A DNA stretch of 64,000 bases from contig OZ244825.1 of the NCBI GenBank assembly GCA_965220385.1, forward strand, positions 5,270,001-5,334,000, read 5' to 3'. The position numbers were made by a program, and so were the translations under genes. Below, piece after piece: positions 18,313-26,649 of the stretch. Numbering within the stretch: the first letter of the stretch is position 1; every line of letters starts with the position of its first letter. Under the pieces are notes generated by a model. The model saw only the letters and a list, made by a program, of their open reading frames with translations, ran no database searches and was not told the origin of the DNA. The DNA comes from PCPOR2b sp965220385 (lineage in GTDB: Bacteria; Poribacteria; WGA-4E; PCPOR2b).

Positions 18313-20355
18313 TTATTGACTAACAACCGGAGCATTCACAACCGCAAGAAACTCAGGGTCATGCCGCACAGGTTCGAAGGCATCGTCCTCCTCAAAAAAA
18401 CGCTTGATTGAACCGCGTGCTGCGCGTCGCCGATCTTCGTGGGCACGCTTGAGATACTCAAGGCTTGCTTCGCGGTCGTTGCGGAATTTGAGAGTCATCG
18501 CTGCCAGCCACGCCATAATTCTTCCCCCGGACGACCACACCCTAACCTTCTCCTCGATATAATCCCGGCGCTGCTCCCAGTGTTGCGCCGCGCGTTTCAA
18601 TAGACGGATAGCAGCTTCGCCCTCCCCTACCTCTGCGCAGCCCAGAGCGAGGCACGTTGTGGCGATGTGGATCGCTATAAAATACTTCCGATTCAGCCAG
18701 TTACGAATATCCGCAACACTGCCCCCCGTAGGATAACCTCCGGCGTTTCGGTAAATTCGCTCCAGTCGCTTACGCGTTGCCTCGTGCCGTTCCGCCTGTC
18801 CCGATTCCATCGGGAAGCATTCCGATATATCGGAACTTTCATCGGTGATACTGGCCAGCACGGTGTCTCGTTCAACGAAGTAACTTTCAAGATTGGCTTC
18901 AGCTTCTGCAAGCAGCATCTTCACCTTTTGATGTTCACCGAGTTGATAATAGGTCGGCGCGAGATGGAGATAGTCCCCTTGTGCCCCAATGAGAAGTGCC
19001 TGCTTTTCTGGATCCGCTGTCTCCGAATTTTGAAGCCAGTCGATGAACGCTTCAAAGGTGTCAGCCGCTTTTTGAAGGCATCCCCATTCGCGCAACGTTT
19101 TACCTCGTTCACGTGTGTAGAGCGCACGATGCATCAGTGTGATTTCATTACCGTTCTGCTCGACGAGGTGCTCGGTCCGCTCCAGCCAATCGGCAGCGCG
19201 TCCGACCTTGCGATACGCATCAAAGACATGGAAATATGACTCAAGTTGGTCGGTCAGGGTTATTTGACCGTCAAACCGCTTCAGTAGCGTTTCGTGGGCG
19301 TCTACTGCCCGTTTGTGGTCGGCGACGCACGGTTCCTGCATCTCGGCGATACTTCTGCACCCAGCGTCGAAGCCAGCCTCGAAGTCGTCCGTCGTCATAG
19401 CAAAGTTCCAAAGCAGATCCACGTATTCCTCACACCGTTGAAACTGATGATACAGCTGCGCCAATGCCCGGACTGTATCGGTATCCCGTGCGCCGAGCCG
19501 ATAGGCACGGGCGAGCTCGGTACACGCCTCTTCAACCAACGTAATATCAACCATTCCATCTGGGAGAGAAAGTTGATCCTCAATCATCCCTCGTGCGACC
19601 ATGCCGAGTCCTCGATATGCGGGGGCGTAGTCCGCTTGAACGTCTGCGGCGCGCTGGAACTGTTCACGGGCATTTTTCCAATTGCCATCGGCAAGATACC
19701 GCTCACCCTGTTTTATCGCCGCTGTGACAACCTGCTCGGTAAAATCTTCTGCCAGAGGTTGGTTCTCAATCGTGTTTTCGACCATACGAATCATCTCCTG
19801 CTTTAATCGTTTGCGTGCATCTGATAATCGCGTGGTAACCGCTGTCTGTGAAATCCCCAGAAACTTCGCAATCTCAGACGACTTCATTTCGCGGATGTAG
19901 GATAGGATCAGAACCTCAGAAGATATGTCAGGTAACGAAATGAGGTAACGCCACAGCAGTTGACGTAACTCTGTGTGTTCAGCAGTTTCGTCAGGCGTTT
20001 TTTCGGCTGCACTGATGTGTAGTAGTTGGGCTTTGTGCGCTGATTCCGAGGTGTTTTCGAGTAAACCCTCAAGGCTCAAATCGTCTCGCTTCTCCCGGCA
20101 GACCCACTTGTTGGCGAGGTTCCGCGCGATTCCACACAGCCATGTACCGACTTTTTCCGGAGCGTCGAGGAATTCAATCGACAGATACGCTGTGACAAAC
20201 GTCTCCGATGCCAAGTCTTGAGCTTGGTGGAAATCCCGCACTTTCGGCAAAATGACACCGTACACCATCTTTTTGTATTTTTCGACGAGTGCTGTAAAGG
20301 CTGCAGAGTCTCCGTCTCGGATAGCGTGGACGATTTGTAGGTCATCGTGCTTCAA
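18313..20355 (-). CDS. ECF-type sigma-70 factor with long TPR-like C-terminal extension
   Basis: 680 residues, about three to four times the length of a plain ECF factor. Region 2 spans about 11-98 (AFTALVEKYKKMVYGVILPKV, FHQAQDLASETFVTAYLSIE), region 4 about 130-190 (LPDISSEVLILSYIREMKSSEIAKFLGISQTAVTTRLSDARKRL), and from about 205 to the end there are helical repeats resembling TPRs (QGERYLADGNWKNAREQFQRAADVQADYAPAYRGLGMVARG). Such tails may act as built-in sensory or partner-binding modules. Start is TTG 20355 behind AAGGGGG. Two dispersed palindromes (18800-18835) lie in frame and encode SSDISECFPMESG, an acquired segment. Confidence 0.88.
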   Translation of the reverse strand: MKHDDLQIVHAIRDGDSAAFTALVEKYKKMVYGVILPKVRDFHQAQDLASETFVTAYLSIEFLDAPEKVGTWLCGIARNLANKWVCREKRDDLSLEGLLENTSESAHKAQLLHISAAEKTPDETAEHTELRQLLWRYLISLPDISSEVLILSYIREMKSSEIAKFLGISQTAVTTRLSDARKRLKQEMIRMVENTIENQPLAEDFTEQVVTAAIKQGERYLADGNWKNAREQFQRAADVQADYAPAYRGLGMVARGMIEDQLSLPDGMVDITLVEEACTELARAYRLGARDTDTVRALAQLYHQFQRCEEYVDLLWNFAMTTDDFEAGFDAGCRSIAEMQEPCVADHKRAVDAHETLLKRFDGQITLTDQLESYFHVFDAYRKVGRAADWLERTEHLVEQNGNEITLMHRALYTRERGKTLREWGCLQKAADTFEAFIDWLQNSETADPEKQALLIGAQGDYLHLAPTYYQLGEHQKVKMLLAEAEANLESYFVERDTVLASITDESSDISECFPMESGQAERHEATRKRLERIYRNAGGYPTGGSVADIRNWLNRKYFIAIHIATTCLALGCAEVGEGEAAIRLLKRAAQHWEQRRDYIEEKVRVWSSGGRIMAWLAAMTLKFRNDREASLEYLKRAHEDRRRAARGSIKRFFEEDDAFEPVRHDPEFLAVVNAPVVSQ
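18800..18835. repeat. Two palindromes inside the sigma-factor gene
   Basis: CCCGATTCCATCGGG at 18800-18814 and the perfect TTCCGATATATCGGAA at 18820-18835. Both belong to the dispersed CCCGAT-NN-ATCGGG family and are translated in frame. Confidence 0.75.
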
Positions 20356-20715
20356 TGCGTTACCCCCTTCATTATATTATGTGCCCAAACGACCGAAAAT
20401 GTCAGCGACTTTTTTCAACTTTTTTGGAAGACAGTTCTTTTGCCATATCCCGACCGAAATTGTTCTTTCTGATTTTCCAATTCCTATCCACACCCACTTC
20501 ATCGGCTCCTTAGAGTATCCTTCGGGCGCAGGCTTGTATGAGATTTATGCCAATAAAACCCATCTTCAGATCAAAATACATTGGACAAACTTATTTGAAT
20601 TTCGGATCGCAGGGAGTTTTAACCGCCCAGATGGTTTAAAACGCTGAAAACTCAATAGCCCTAGTTGACCTAAAAATTTTATTGTTTTTTTGATGAAGAT
20701 ATGTTAGGTTAGACT
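20356..20715. other. Intergenic region upstream of the sigma-factor gene
   Basis: No gene. Presumably contains the divergent promoter of the sigma-factor gene. A family B-like end, AACTCAATAGCCCTA, is at 20649-20663 with no matching left end found. Confidence 0.4.
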
Positions 20716-21301
20716 AATATTCGACTGATATATCAGTGTTAATCTGCTTACCAGATAAGGTGAGCGTTAACATATCCGTATTATTCACAAATGTCAACAC
20801 GCCCTAACAAGTTTGAAGAGAAAAAAGAGAACCTACTAAAGGCAATTGATGAACTATATCAATCGGTTGAAACGGAGAATACATTTACAGGGTCAGATAT
20901 TTGGAAGTGGTTTCGGGCAAGCGAAGCATTATATTTGAAAAAGGATATGCAGAACTACATTATCTGTATCTCAGATGGTTACCTTGACTTCAACAGCGAT
21001 ATTCCACGGGCTAAGGGAACTTACATTCCCTACCGTGATGTAGTCAAGTTTCGCAAGGATCCAGACTGGGAGCAGAAATTTGATGTAGGGGGGATGGCTT
21101 ATTGAAAGTCGGAGACTTCAGTACTTATGATGTCAAGTGCTTGATGGTTGAAATTAAACTCCGGCACATGCTCGACCTACCTATCCTTAAAAAATACTGG
21201 CGAACATGGCTTGCATCAATGATTCGGAATTTGTGGAGGCGCAGCCCGACCCACAAATCGTAAAAGAGAAAATTGAGGCGTTTGTCTTGCAAAATCAGTA
21301 A
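20716..21301 (+). pseudogene. Decayed gene, remnant of a vWA-like protein
   Basis: Four neighbouring frames each read like protein and join in order: STDISVLICLPDKVSVNISV from about 20719; then, from ATG 20791 to 21105, KFEEKKENLLKAIDELYQ and QNYIICISDGYLDF; then 21102-21263, VGDFSTYDVKCLMVEIKL and LDLPILKKYWRTWL; then about 21212-21301, INDSEFVEAQPDPQIVKEKI, ending at TAA 21299. Together this resembles the C-terminal part of a von Willebrand A-type domain protein (IISDGYLDF is like the last vWA strand). At least three frameshifts and no start suggest a dead gene. An annotation of 20791-21105 as a 104-residue protein would miss this. Family assignment is tentative; the frameshift reading is stronger. 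Confidence 0.5.
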
Positions 21302-21338
21302 TCCCTTGATTTGAGAGGACTATATAAGAATATTCAGC

Positions 21339-21365
21339 ATTCGCATCCCTCGCTTTGATGCGAAT
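21339..21365. promoter_or_regulatory. Inverted repeat upstream of the sigma-54 activator gene
   Basis: ATTCGCATC at 21339-21347 and its perfect complement GATGCGAAT at 21357-21365, nine-base arms and spacer, ending 29 bases before the activator start. No T-run follows, so an operator (perhaps autoregulatory) is more likely than a terminator. Confidence 0.4.
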
Positions 21366-21394
21366 ATGCTTCAACCAGAAAGGCAAAAGTAAAT

Positions 21395-22405
21395 ATGCTC
21401 CTTGGCGAAAGTGATGCCATTCAAAATATCAGAACAATAATCGAGCAACTCCACAAAAACACCAGGTTCCCGGTTCTGATTACAGGCGAGAGCGGTGTCG
21501 GGAAGGAATTGGTCGCCCAAGCCATTCACTTTGGAGGGCCACGGCAGTCAAAACCATTTGTGCCGGTCAATTGCGGTGCGACTCCCTCTACACTCTGGGA
21601 GTCCACTTTTTTTGGCCATGTTCAAGGCGCCTTCACCGGAGCGACAGACGATCATAAAGGCTATTTTGAAACCGCCGATGGCGGAACACTGTTTCTCGAT
21701 GAAATTGGCGATATGCCAATTGAAAACCAGGTTAAACTCCTTCGTGTACTCGATGATGGAGTCATCACCCGAATCGGTGCGACGACGAGCAAAGAGGTGG
21801 ATGTCCGAGTGGTAGCTGCCACCAATACAGGCCTCTCAGCGAGAGCTGATGCAGGGTTGTTTCGGCAAGATCTCTACAATCGCTTGGATGGCATGATGAT
21901 TTGGATTCCACCGCTACGGGATCGAACAGAGGATATCCCCATCATTGCCGAATTCTATTTGAGTGAGTGCGCCGCTCGAATGGGAGCCTCAATCCCATCA
22001 CTAACTCCTGAAGCGGTAGCAGCTTTGGCGGAGTACACCTTTCCGGGCAATGTGCGTGAACTGATACATATCATCGAATTTGCTGTCCTTATGAGCGACG
22101 GTGAAGCGATTCAACCCAAACATCTGCGTTTTCGCCCTCCCCACGCCAATGTGCTTTCCCCTCCAACAACACAAATTGATGAAGCCAGTCCGTCGAATGC
22201 CCCTGATTCTGTACCCCACTTGGACAATGACACAGAAATGAGTGAAGAAACTTTCCTGCCGTTGAGCGAAGCAATAGCCCATTATGAAGGACAGTATCTC
22301 TCTCAAGCGCTGGAACGGACAGGTGGGAATAGGACAGAAGCGGCACGTCTGCTGAGTATATCCCGCCAAACATTTTACCGAAAATTAGCCAAGTATAATT
22401 TATAA
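21395..22405 (+). CDS. Sigma-54-dependent transcriptional activator without receiver domain
   Basis: 336 residues: AAA+ domain about 1-235, then a Fis-type helix-turn-helix at the end. Walker A is GESGVGKE, the sigma-54 contact loop is intact (GAFTGATDDHKGYFE), Walker B is GGTLFLDEIGDMP, and the sensor region has AATNTGL and an R-finger-like LFRQDLYNRL. The C-terminal HTH is LERTGGNRTEAARLLSISRQTFYRKL. There is no N-terminal receiver, GAF or PAS domain, so it resembles PspF and would be controlled by a partner protein or its own level. It lies about 210 bases upstream of a -24/-12 promoter driving the exported-peptide gene group, its most obvious target. Confidence 0.93.
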   Translation: MLLGESDAIQNIRTIIEQLHKNTRFPVLITGESGVGKELVAQAIHFGGPRQSKPFVPVNCGATPSTLWESTFFGHVQGAFTGATDDHKGYFETADGGTLFLDEIGDMPIENQVKLLRVLDDGVITRIGATTSKEVDVRVVAATNTGLSARADAGLFRQDLYNRLDGMMIWIPPLRDRTEDIPIIAEFYLSECAARMGASIPSLTPEAVAALAEYTFPGNVRELIHIIEFAVLMSDGEAIQPKHLRFRPPHANVLSPPTTQIDEASPSNAPDSVPHLDNDTEMSEETFLPLSEAIAHYEGQYLSQALERTGGNRTEAARLLSISRQTFYRKLAKYNL

Positions 22406-22410
22406 GCGAA

Positions 22411-22470
22411 TGTGTCAGAAATAGTACTTCGAGTGCCAAGAGTGTTACAATTTGCTCCATTTATGACACA
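22411..22470. promoter_or_regulatory. Possible enhancer (UAS) half-sites for the sigma-54 activator
   Basis: TGTGTCA at 22411-22417 and its complement TGACACA at 22464-22470, 150-205 bases upstream of the -24/-12 promoter, the distance usual for bacterial enhancer-binding proteins. Seven-base arms 46 bases apart could be chance. Confidence 0.25.
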
Positions 22471-22617
22471 ACCCTATCCTGAATGCGGCATTTGCATACC
22501 CCCCTCAACTAAAAAAATAAAGAATGTGTGATGATTGCTGGGATTCACGTCCTGTAAGGATTTCAAGCGTTACATCGTGGCATAGTGATGACAGCAATCG
22601 GGGCCAAAAAGGAGAGG

Positions 22618-22632
22618 TGGCACAAGAATTGC
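22618..22632 (+). promoter_or_regulatory. Sigma-54 (-24/-12) promoter
   Basis: TGGCACAAGAATTGC matches the sigma-54 consensus TGGCAC-N5-TTGC at every defined base, with GG and GC at the invariant spacing. Transcription would start near 22644 and run into the + strand group beginning at 22861. The adjacent sigma-54 activator gene supports function. Confidence 0.8.
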
Positions 22633-22668
22633 CCATATAAAGACCACAGAAAGTGCAAAATGCGAAGA

Positions 22669-22700
22669 GAAACCGAGTTTTTTCTTGAAAACTCGGTTTC
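22669..22700 (+). terminator. Hairpin in the leader of the sigma-54 transcript
   Basis: GAAACCGAGTTTT/AAAACTCGGTTTC, the same hairpin as at 2416-2447, enlarged by outer AGTGCAAA/TTTGCACT pairing. It lies about 25 bases after the expected transcription start and 160 before the first gene. It may act as an attenuator, an RNA-stabilising 5' stem, or only be a dispersed repeat. Confidence 0.45.
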
Positions 22701-22860
22701 TTTGCACTGCTATTTCTTAACATGAGCCTCAATAAAATCCCTCGCGTTCAATTTGCAAGCAGCTTTAAGGGGGATGGGCATCTATATTTATACTCTGTTG
22801 TCCACAAACTTATCATCAGTCCTTAGAACTCGGAGATTCACATCAAAGGGGGCTATTCTG

Positions 22861-23385
22861 ATGAACCGGAGCGTTTCGTACTTATTATGTCAAATCGGTT
22901 TCCTCGCTATACTTGGATATTTGTTGCCTTGGACGCAGGCCATCGCAGACTCCTCATATCCACTGACGCTGATCTATTCCGGTGAGGAACAAGGGTTGCT
23001 GGGGCTGCACGGCTGCGGTGCCGAGCAGGTTGGTGGGCTATCCCGCCGCCATACGGTAATTGAGTCGCTACGTGGGGAACACCAACACTCCCTAAACCTG
23101 CACACAGGTAACACCCTCGATTCCGCCACCCCCAATAATGAACTCATTTGCCAGATTGCCCTCGAAGCGTTGAGCGGGATGAATTACGATGCCCTCTGTC
23201 TTGGTCCCCAAGATCTGTCCCTCCCCGCAGACACACTCTCTGCCTTTTATGCCAATCATCCCGACCTACCTGTTATCTGTACCAACCTCTCCGTTTCCTC
23301 TCCAAGTCCGTTTGCACCCTACATCATTCACAATACAACCGCACAGATAAAAGTTGCCGTCATTAACTTAATATCCCAGTCATAA
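22861..23385 (+). pseudogene. 5' part of a disrupted exported metallophosphatase-like/thioredoxin/CcdA fusion
   Basis: Starts at ATG 22861 (MNRSVSYLLCQIGFLAILGYLL, signal peptide, cleavage likely after TQAIA). The following segment resembles the 5'-nucleotidase/SoxB-like metallophosphatases of the type with a CGC-x-GGL-x-RR loop (HGCGAEQVGGLSRRHTVIESL). The metal-binding motifs are gone: LIYSGEEQG where D-x-H is expected and LGPQDLS where GNHE is expected, so it is probably non-catalytic. The frame closes at TAA 23383, which is created by the edge of a 114-bp inserted element. Removing 23383-23496 restores one continuous frame (QS-YQAEISAYN) to 25014 and a 679-residue protein. Whether the stop is read through is unknown. 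Confidence 0.7.
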
Positions 23386-23498
23386 GCAAGTTTCAATATT
23401 AAATATGCACATTTTACATCGATGGCGGGCGGGGAAACCCCGCCCCTACGGGTTCGACACCTACTGAGAATCGAAAGTTTATTATTCAATATTGCTTA
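23383..23498. mobile_element. TA-flanked MITE-like insertion (family D) inside a gene
   Basis: Bounded by TAAGCAA at 23383 and TTGCTTA ending at 23498, with further imperfect inverted similarity (TTCAATATTAAATA against TTATTATTCAATATT). The core is a G/C hairpin, GCGGGGAAACCCCGC, followed by CCTACGGG. The two TA dinucleotides are 114 bases apart, an exact multiple of three, so the insertion keeps the reading frame and interrupts it only by the TAA formed at its left edge. It carries no gene. Confidence 0.75.
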
Positions 23499-25014
23499 CC
23501 AAGCGGAAATTTCCGCCTACAACTCCAGTATTGCTCTAACCGATCCAATAGCGGCATTGGAGGCTTTAGGGGGAACAATCGCAGGGAAAAGTGACATGGT
23601 GGTCGGGGTATTTCATGGAGAGAAAGATGAAGCGCATACACTCGCTGAAAAGTTCTCATGGCTATCTGTTCTCATCCGTGCCCAGAATGAATCCACGGAA
23701 GTCGCCTCGGATACCCCAACTGTAATCGGAAATACGACGATTGTCACTAACCTCGCTAAAGGTGAAGCGGTGGGCGTTTTAGAAATTGGACTTGACCCCG
23801 ATCAGCAAGTGACTTCAAGGCAGAATCAGCGCGTCACGGTCTCAGAAGGGATAACCCCCGACGCTGGCCTTGAAATGCTACTGACACTCTACGACAATCT
23901 GTCCGAGGATAGCAGATTTGACCACCAAGGGAGCCCACCGGATGATCGTGCTATCTATATCACCTATTTCCACAAACGCGGGTGTCAAAAATGTGCGAGA
24001 GCCAGTGAGATTTTGAAACGCCTCAAAACGAAATATCCGCAGATTGTGGTTGAGATGAGATATGCCAAAGAAAGCCGAGAATTGCTTGAAGCGATGGGGG
24101 CTCTCTACGATATTCCCGAAGTGAGGCGGCTTACCACACCTGCGGTGTTCATCGGTGATGAATATCTGCTCGACGAACTGGATGAAAAACGTTTAGAAAC
24201 GGTTATCCAGAAATACTCCCAGACAGGGGTTGCATCTCGCATGCCTCAAGCAGAAGTCAAGACCCGAGAAGCTTCAGACGAAATCGTCAATCGTTTTAAC
24301 GCTTTTGGCACGTTAGCCGTTGCGGGCGCGGGGTTGCTTGATGGCATCAATCCGTGTGCCTTTGCCACAATTATATTCTTCATCTCCTACATGAGCCTTG
24401 TTGAACGAGAAAGGAAGGAGATGCTCGTCGCTGGCGGTGCATTCGCCGCTGCGCTGTTTGTGACGTATCTGCTGTTAGGGATGGGCCTGCTAAAGTTTCT
24501 CTCCTTTCTTAATGAGTTTTCGGTAATTGCCAAGTGTGTCTATCTGCTTACCGCGATTGAAACGTTTGCACTGGGGTTTTTGAGTCTGTACGACGCTTAC
24601 AAAGCAAAGCAGGGCAAGGTAAAAGAGATTACATTGCAGTTACCTAAGTCGTTGAAGCAGCGCATCCACAAAGTTATCCGTGAGCAGACACGGACTTCAG
24701 GGGTAATTATCGGTGCGTTGGTCATTGGGTTCGCAATCTCTGTGTTGGAGTTGGTCTGTACGGGACAGGTCTATTTGCCGACGATTACCTTTGTAATGGG
24801 GGTTGAAGGGATGCGGGGTCATGCACTGGCGTACCTGATTTTATATAATCTGATGTTCATCGTACCGCTGCTGCTGGTGTTCGGGTTTGTGTATTGGGGA
24901 ACGACTTCGGTGCAGTTAGGTGGTGTGCTACAGCGGCATCTGATGCCGGTGAAGTTAGGGACAGGAGTGTTGTTGTTTGGCCTGGGGATTTGGCTGTTAT
25001 CCAGTATGATTTAA
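23422..25014 (+). CDS. 3' part of the same fusion: thioredoxin-like plus CcdA/DsbD-type membrane domain
   Basis: Continuation of the gene from 22861 in the same frame. The open frame starts at an ATG inside the inserted element without a ribosome-binding site, so the first ~25 residues are not native. Order of parts: remainder of the metallophosphatase-like domain (IAALEALGGTIAGKSDMVVGVFHGEKDE); a thioredoxin or glutaredoxin-like domain with CQKC (codons at 23982 and 23991; YFHKRGCQKCARASEIL) and the cis-Pro-like TTPAVFIGD; then about six membrane helices of the CcdA/DsbD type, with GLLDGINPCAF at about 24333 and the second conserved cysteine in ELVCTGQVYLPTI. This design carries electrons across the membrane to reduce or shuffle disulfides outside the cytoplasm. 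Its position in an operon with a ten-cysteine exported protein fits that job. Confidence 0.8.
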   Translation: MAGGETPPLRVRHLLRIESLLFNIAYQAEISAYNSSIALTDPIAALEALGGTIAGKSDMVVGVFHGEKDEAHTLAEKFSWLSVLIRAQNESTEVASDTPTVIGNTTIVTNLAKGEAVGVLEIGLDPDQQVTSRQNQRVTVSEGITPDAGLEMLLTLYDNLSEDSRFDHQGSPPDDRAIYITYFHKRGCQKCARASEILKRLKTKYPQIVVEMRYAKESRELLEAMGALYDIPEVRRLTTPAVFIGDEYLLDELDEKRLETVIQKYSQTGVASRMPQAEVKTREASDEIVNRFNAFGTLAVAGAGLLDGINPCAFATIIFFISYMSLVERERKEMLVAGGAFAAALFVTYLLLGMGLLKFLSFLNEFSVIAKCVYLLTAIETFALGFLSLYDAYKAKQGKVKEITLQLPKSLKQRIHKVIREQTRTSGVIIGALVIGFAISVLELVCTGQVYLPTITFVMGVEGMRGHALAYLILYNLMFIVPLLLVFGFVYWGTTSVQLGGVLQRHLMPVKLGTGVLLFGLGIWLLSSMI

Positions 25015-25033
25015 GAGAGGAGGAGTATCAGTG

Positions 25034-25858
25034 ATGAGAAAGTGTGTTAGTCTTTTGTTCGTTGGATTGATACTGACGGTGCTTGCAGTGTGTGAACGTT
25101 TTTCGGCTGCTTCAGAGGCTCCTAAGGGTATGATTTTGATTCCCGCAAGTGAATTCATCATGGGAACAGATTCCGAGGAGACCAACGCGAATCAGAAACC
25201 CACACATCAGGTCTATTTGGATGCCTTCTACATTGATAAACATGAAGTAACTAATGCCCAATTTGAGGCATTTATCGTTGACGGTGGATACCAAAACCGG
25301 AAACTTTGGACAGCAGCGGGTTGGAATTTTATCCAGAAACATCAGATAAAAGCTCCGCTACATCATGGTCAAAATTCAGTGTCGATGGAGCCAGACCATC
25401 CGGTGATTGGCGTGAGTTGGTATGAAGCCCATGCTTACGCAACTTGGGTGGGAAAAAGACTCCCGACCGAAGCGGAGTGGGAGAAAGCTGCGAGAGGAAC
25501 AGATGAACGGATCTATCCGTGGGGAAATGAGATGGATTTTTCTCGCTTCAACTATTTTCCACATCACGAAAAGATTCTGGAGATTGGCAGCTTTCCAGGT
25601 GGAGCGAGCCCTTATGGCGTGCTGGATATGGCGGGGAGCGTATGGGAATGGTGCGCGGATTGGTATCGTGAAGACTACTATCTACAAAGCCCACGGAAAA
25701 ACCCTAAAGGACCAGATGGGGGAGAACATCGGGCTTTGCGTGGTGGAGGTTGGGATTCAATTCGACTTCAACTTCAAACTTTTTATCGGTATTACGATAA
25801 GGCAGATCGCAGAGCTTATAACATCGGATTTCGTTGTGCTCAGGACGCGGCTAAGTAG
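25034..25858 (+). CDS. Exported FGE-sulfatase-fold protein lacking the FGE cysteines
   Basis: About 274 residues with an N-terminal signal sequence (KCVSLLFVGLILTVLAVCERFSA). The rest is a formylglycine-generating-enzyme-type (SUMF1) domain: GMILIPASEFIMGTDSEE, DAFYIDKHEVTNAQFEAFI, HPVIGVSWYEAHAYATWVGKRLPTEAEWEKAARG, SPYGVLDMAGSVWEWCADWY and RALRGGGWDS. Active FGEs carry a copper-binding Cys pair after the RGGS motif; here that region reads SIRLQLQTFYRYY with no cysteine, so it is probably not a sulfatase activator despite the sulfatase gene 5 kb downstream. ATG 25034 is preferred over the preceding GTG; AGAGGAGGAG lies upstream. It may bind, or modify by another chemistry, the exported peptide of this operon. 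Confidence 0.85.
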   Translation: MRKCVSLLFVGLILTVLAVCERFSAASEAPKGMILIPASEFIMGTDSEETNANQKPTHQVYLDAFYIDKHEVTNAQFEAFIVDGGYQNRKLWTAAGWNFIQKHQIKAPLHHGQNSVSMEPDHPVIGVSWYEAHAYATWVGKRLPTEAEWEKAARGTDERIYPWGNEMDFSRFNYFPHHEKILEIGSFPGGASPYGVLDMAGSVWEWCADWYREDYYLQSPRKNPKGPDGGEHRALRGGGWDSIRLQLQTFYRYYDKADRRAYNIGFRCAQDAAK

Positions 25859-25897
25859 TAAAGGTGCTGCTCGCAACGCTTTCATAAGGAGGAGAAT

Positions 25898-26575
25898 ATG
25901 GAACGAAAATTCTTGGCTTTTTCATGTGTCGTGTTGTTGATTTCAATTGTGTGTTTCATCTATACCGATTATCAATTACACACCCAAAACAAAAGTCAAC
26001 AAGAAGTTGAACCAGAAGCACCTCTGATAAGTGCTCGGGCAGCTAACAACTCGCTTTACCCCTTAATGCCGAAACACTCAACTCCAGAATCGATTGAGGA
26101 AGAGTGGGAAGTGTCTGAAAGGAGCTCCGAAGGTACAGCATTGGAAGAGCCTGGAGTTACTTTCGATACAGAGGGCTTTGAGGAGTTGGAAGCGAATCCT
26201 TCTGAAGAACAAAGCCGGCCGGAATTGGAAGCTCTTTTCATAGATGTCAAACAGTTAGACGATCAACGGGAAGAGCTAAATCAAGAAGAGGGGCCGTTCT
26301 TTAAGGAATACGTTGAACTTCGACACGCCATTTTTGAAATTGTTGAGGAGATGGGCACAACAGAGGGTAAGCAAATGAGCCAGCAACTGGATGAAGACTT
26401 CAAACGGCTTACCGAGCAACAGAATGAACTGGTGCCCATACTCAATGAATTTTATGAAAAACAACGTGAAATTGATAGGGCGTATGAAAAATTAGCGAAT
26501 AAGTATGGAATCTCTATGACAGAATTTCATGCAAGACATGAAGCAGCGTATCAATCTTGGAAAACAGGATTGTAA
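25898..26575 (+). CDS. Membrane-anchored acidic coiled-coil protein
   Basis: 225 residues; I recognise no family. One N-terminal membrane helix (FLAFSCVVLLISIVCFIYT) is followed by a long acidic, probably disordered stretch (about 35-120) and then an alpha-helical coiled-coil region (about 120-210: DVKQLDDQREELNQEEGPFF, RLTEQQNELVPILNEFYEKQREIDRAYEKL). Preceded by AAGGAGGAG. It lies 39 bases after the FGE-like gene and 75 before the exported ten-cysteine protein, all on one strand. A scaffold or chaperone for the exported product is possible, but this is a guess from position. Confidence 0.7.
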   Translation: MERKFLAFSCVVLLISIVCFIYTDYQLHTQNKSQQEVEPEAPLISARAANNSLYPLMPKHSTPESIEEEWEVSERSSEGTALEEPGVTFDTEGFEELEANPSEEQSRPELEALFIDVKQLDDQREELNQEEGPFFKEYVELRHAIFEIVEEMGTTEGKQMSQQLDEDFKRLTEQQNELVPILNEFYEKQREIDRAYEKLANKYGISMTEFHARHEAAYQSWKTGL

Positions 26576-26649
26576 ACGCTAAAACACTTTAGAACTTGGA
26601 AATACCTACGGGTTTGATGTTTCAATTTGCAAAAGGGAGGTGAATAAAA

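Noticed and set aside
23430..23460. tRNA-like GGGTTCGAC sequence
   Set aside because: It is part of the inserted G/C hairpin; no cloverleaf can be drawn around it.
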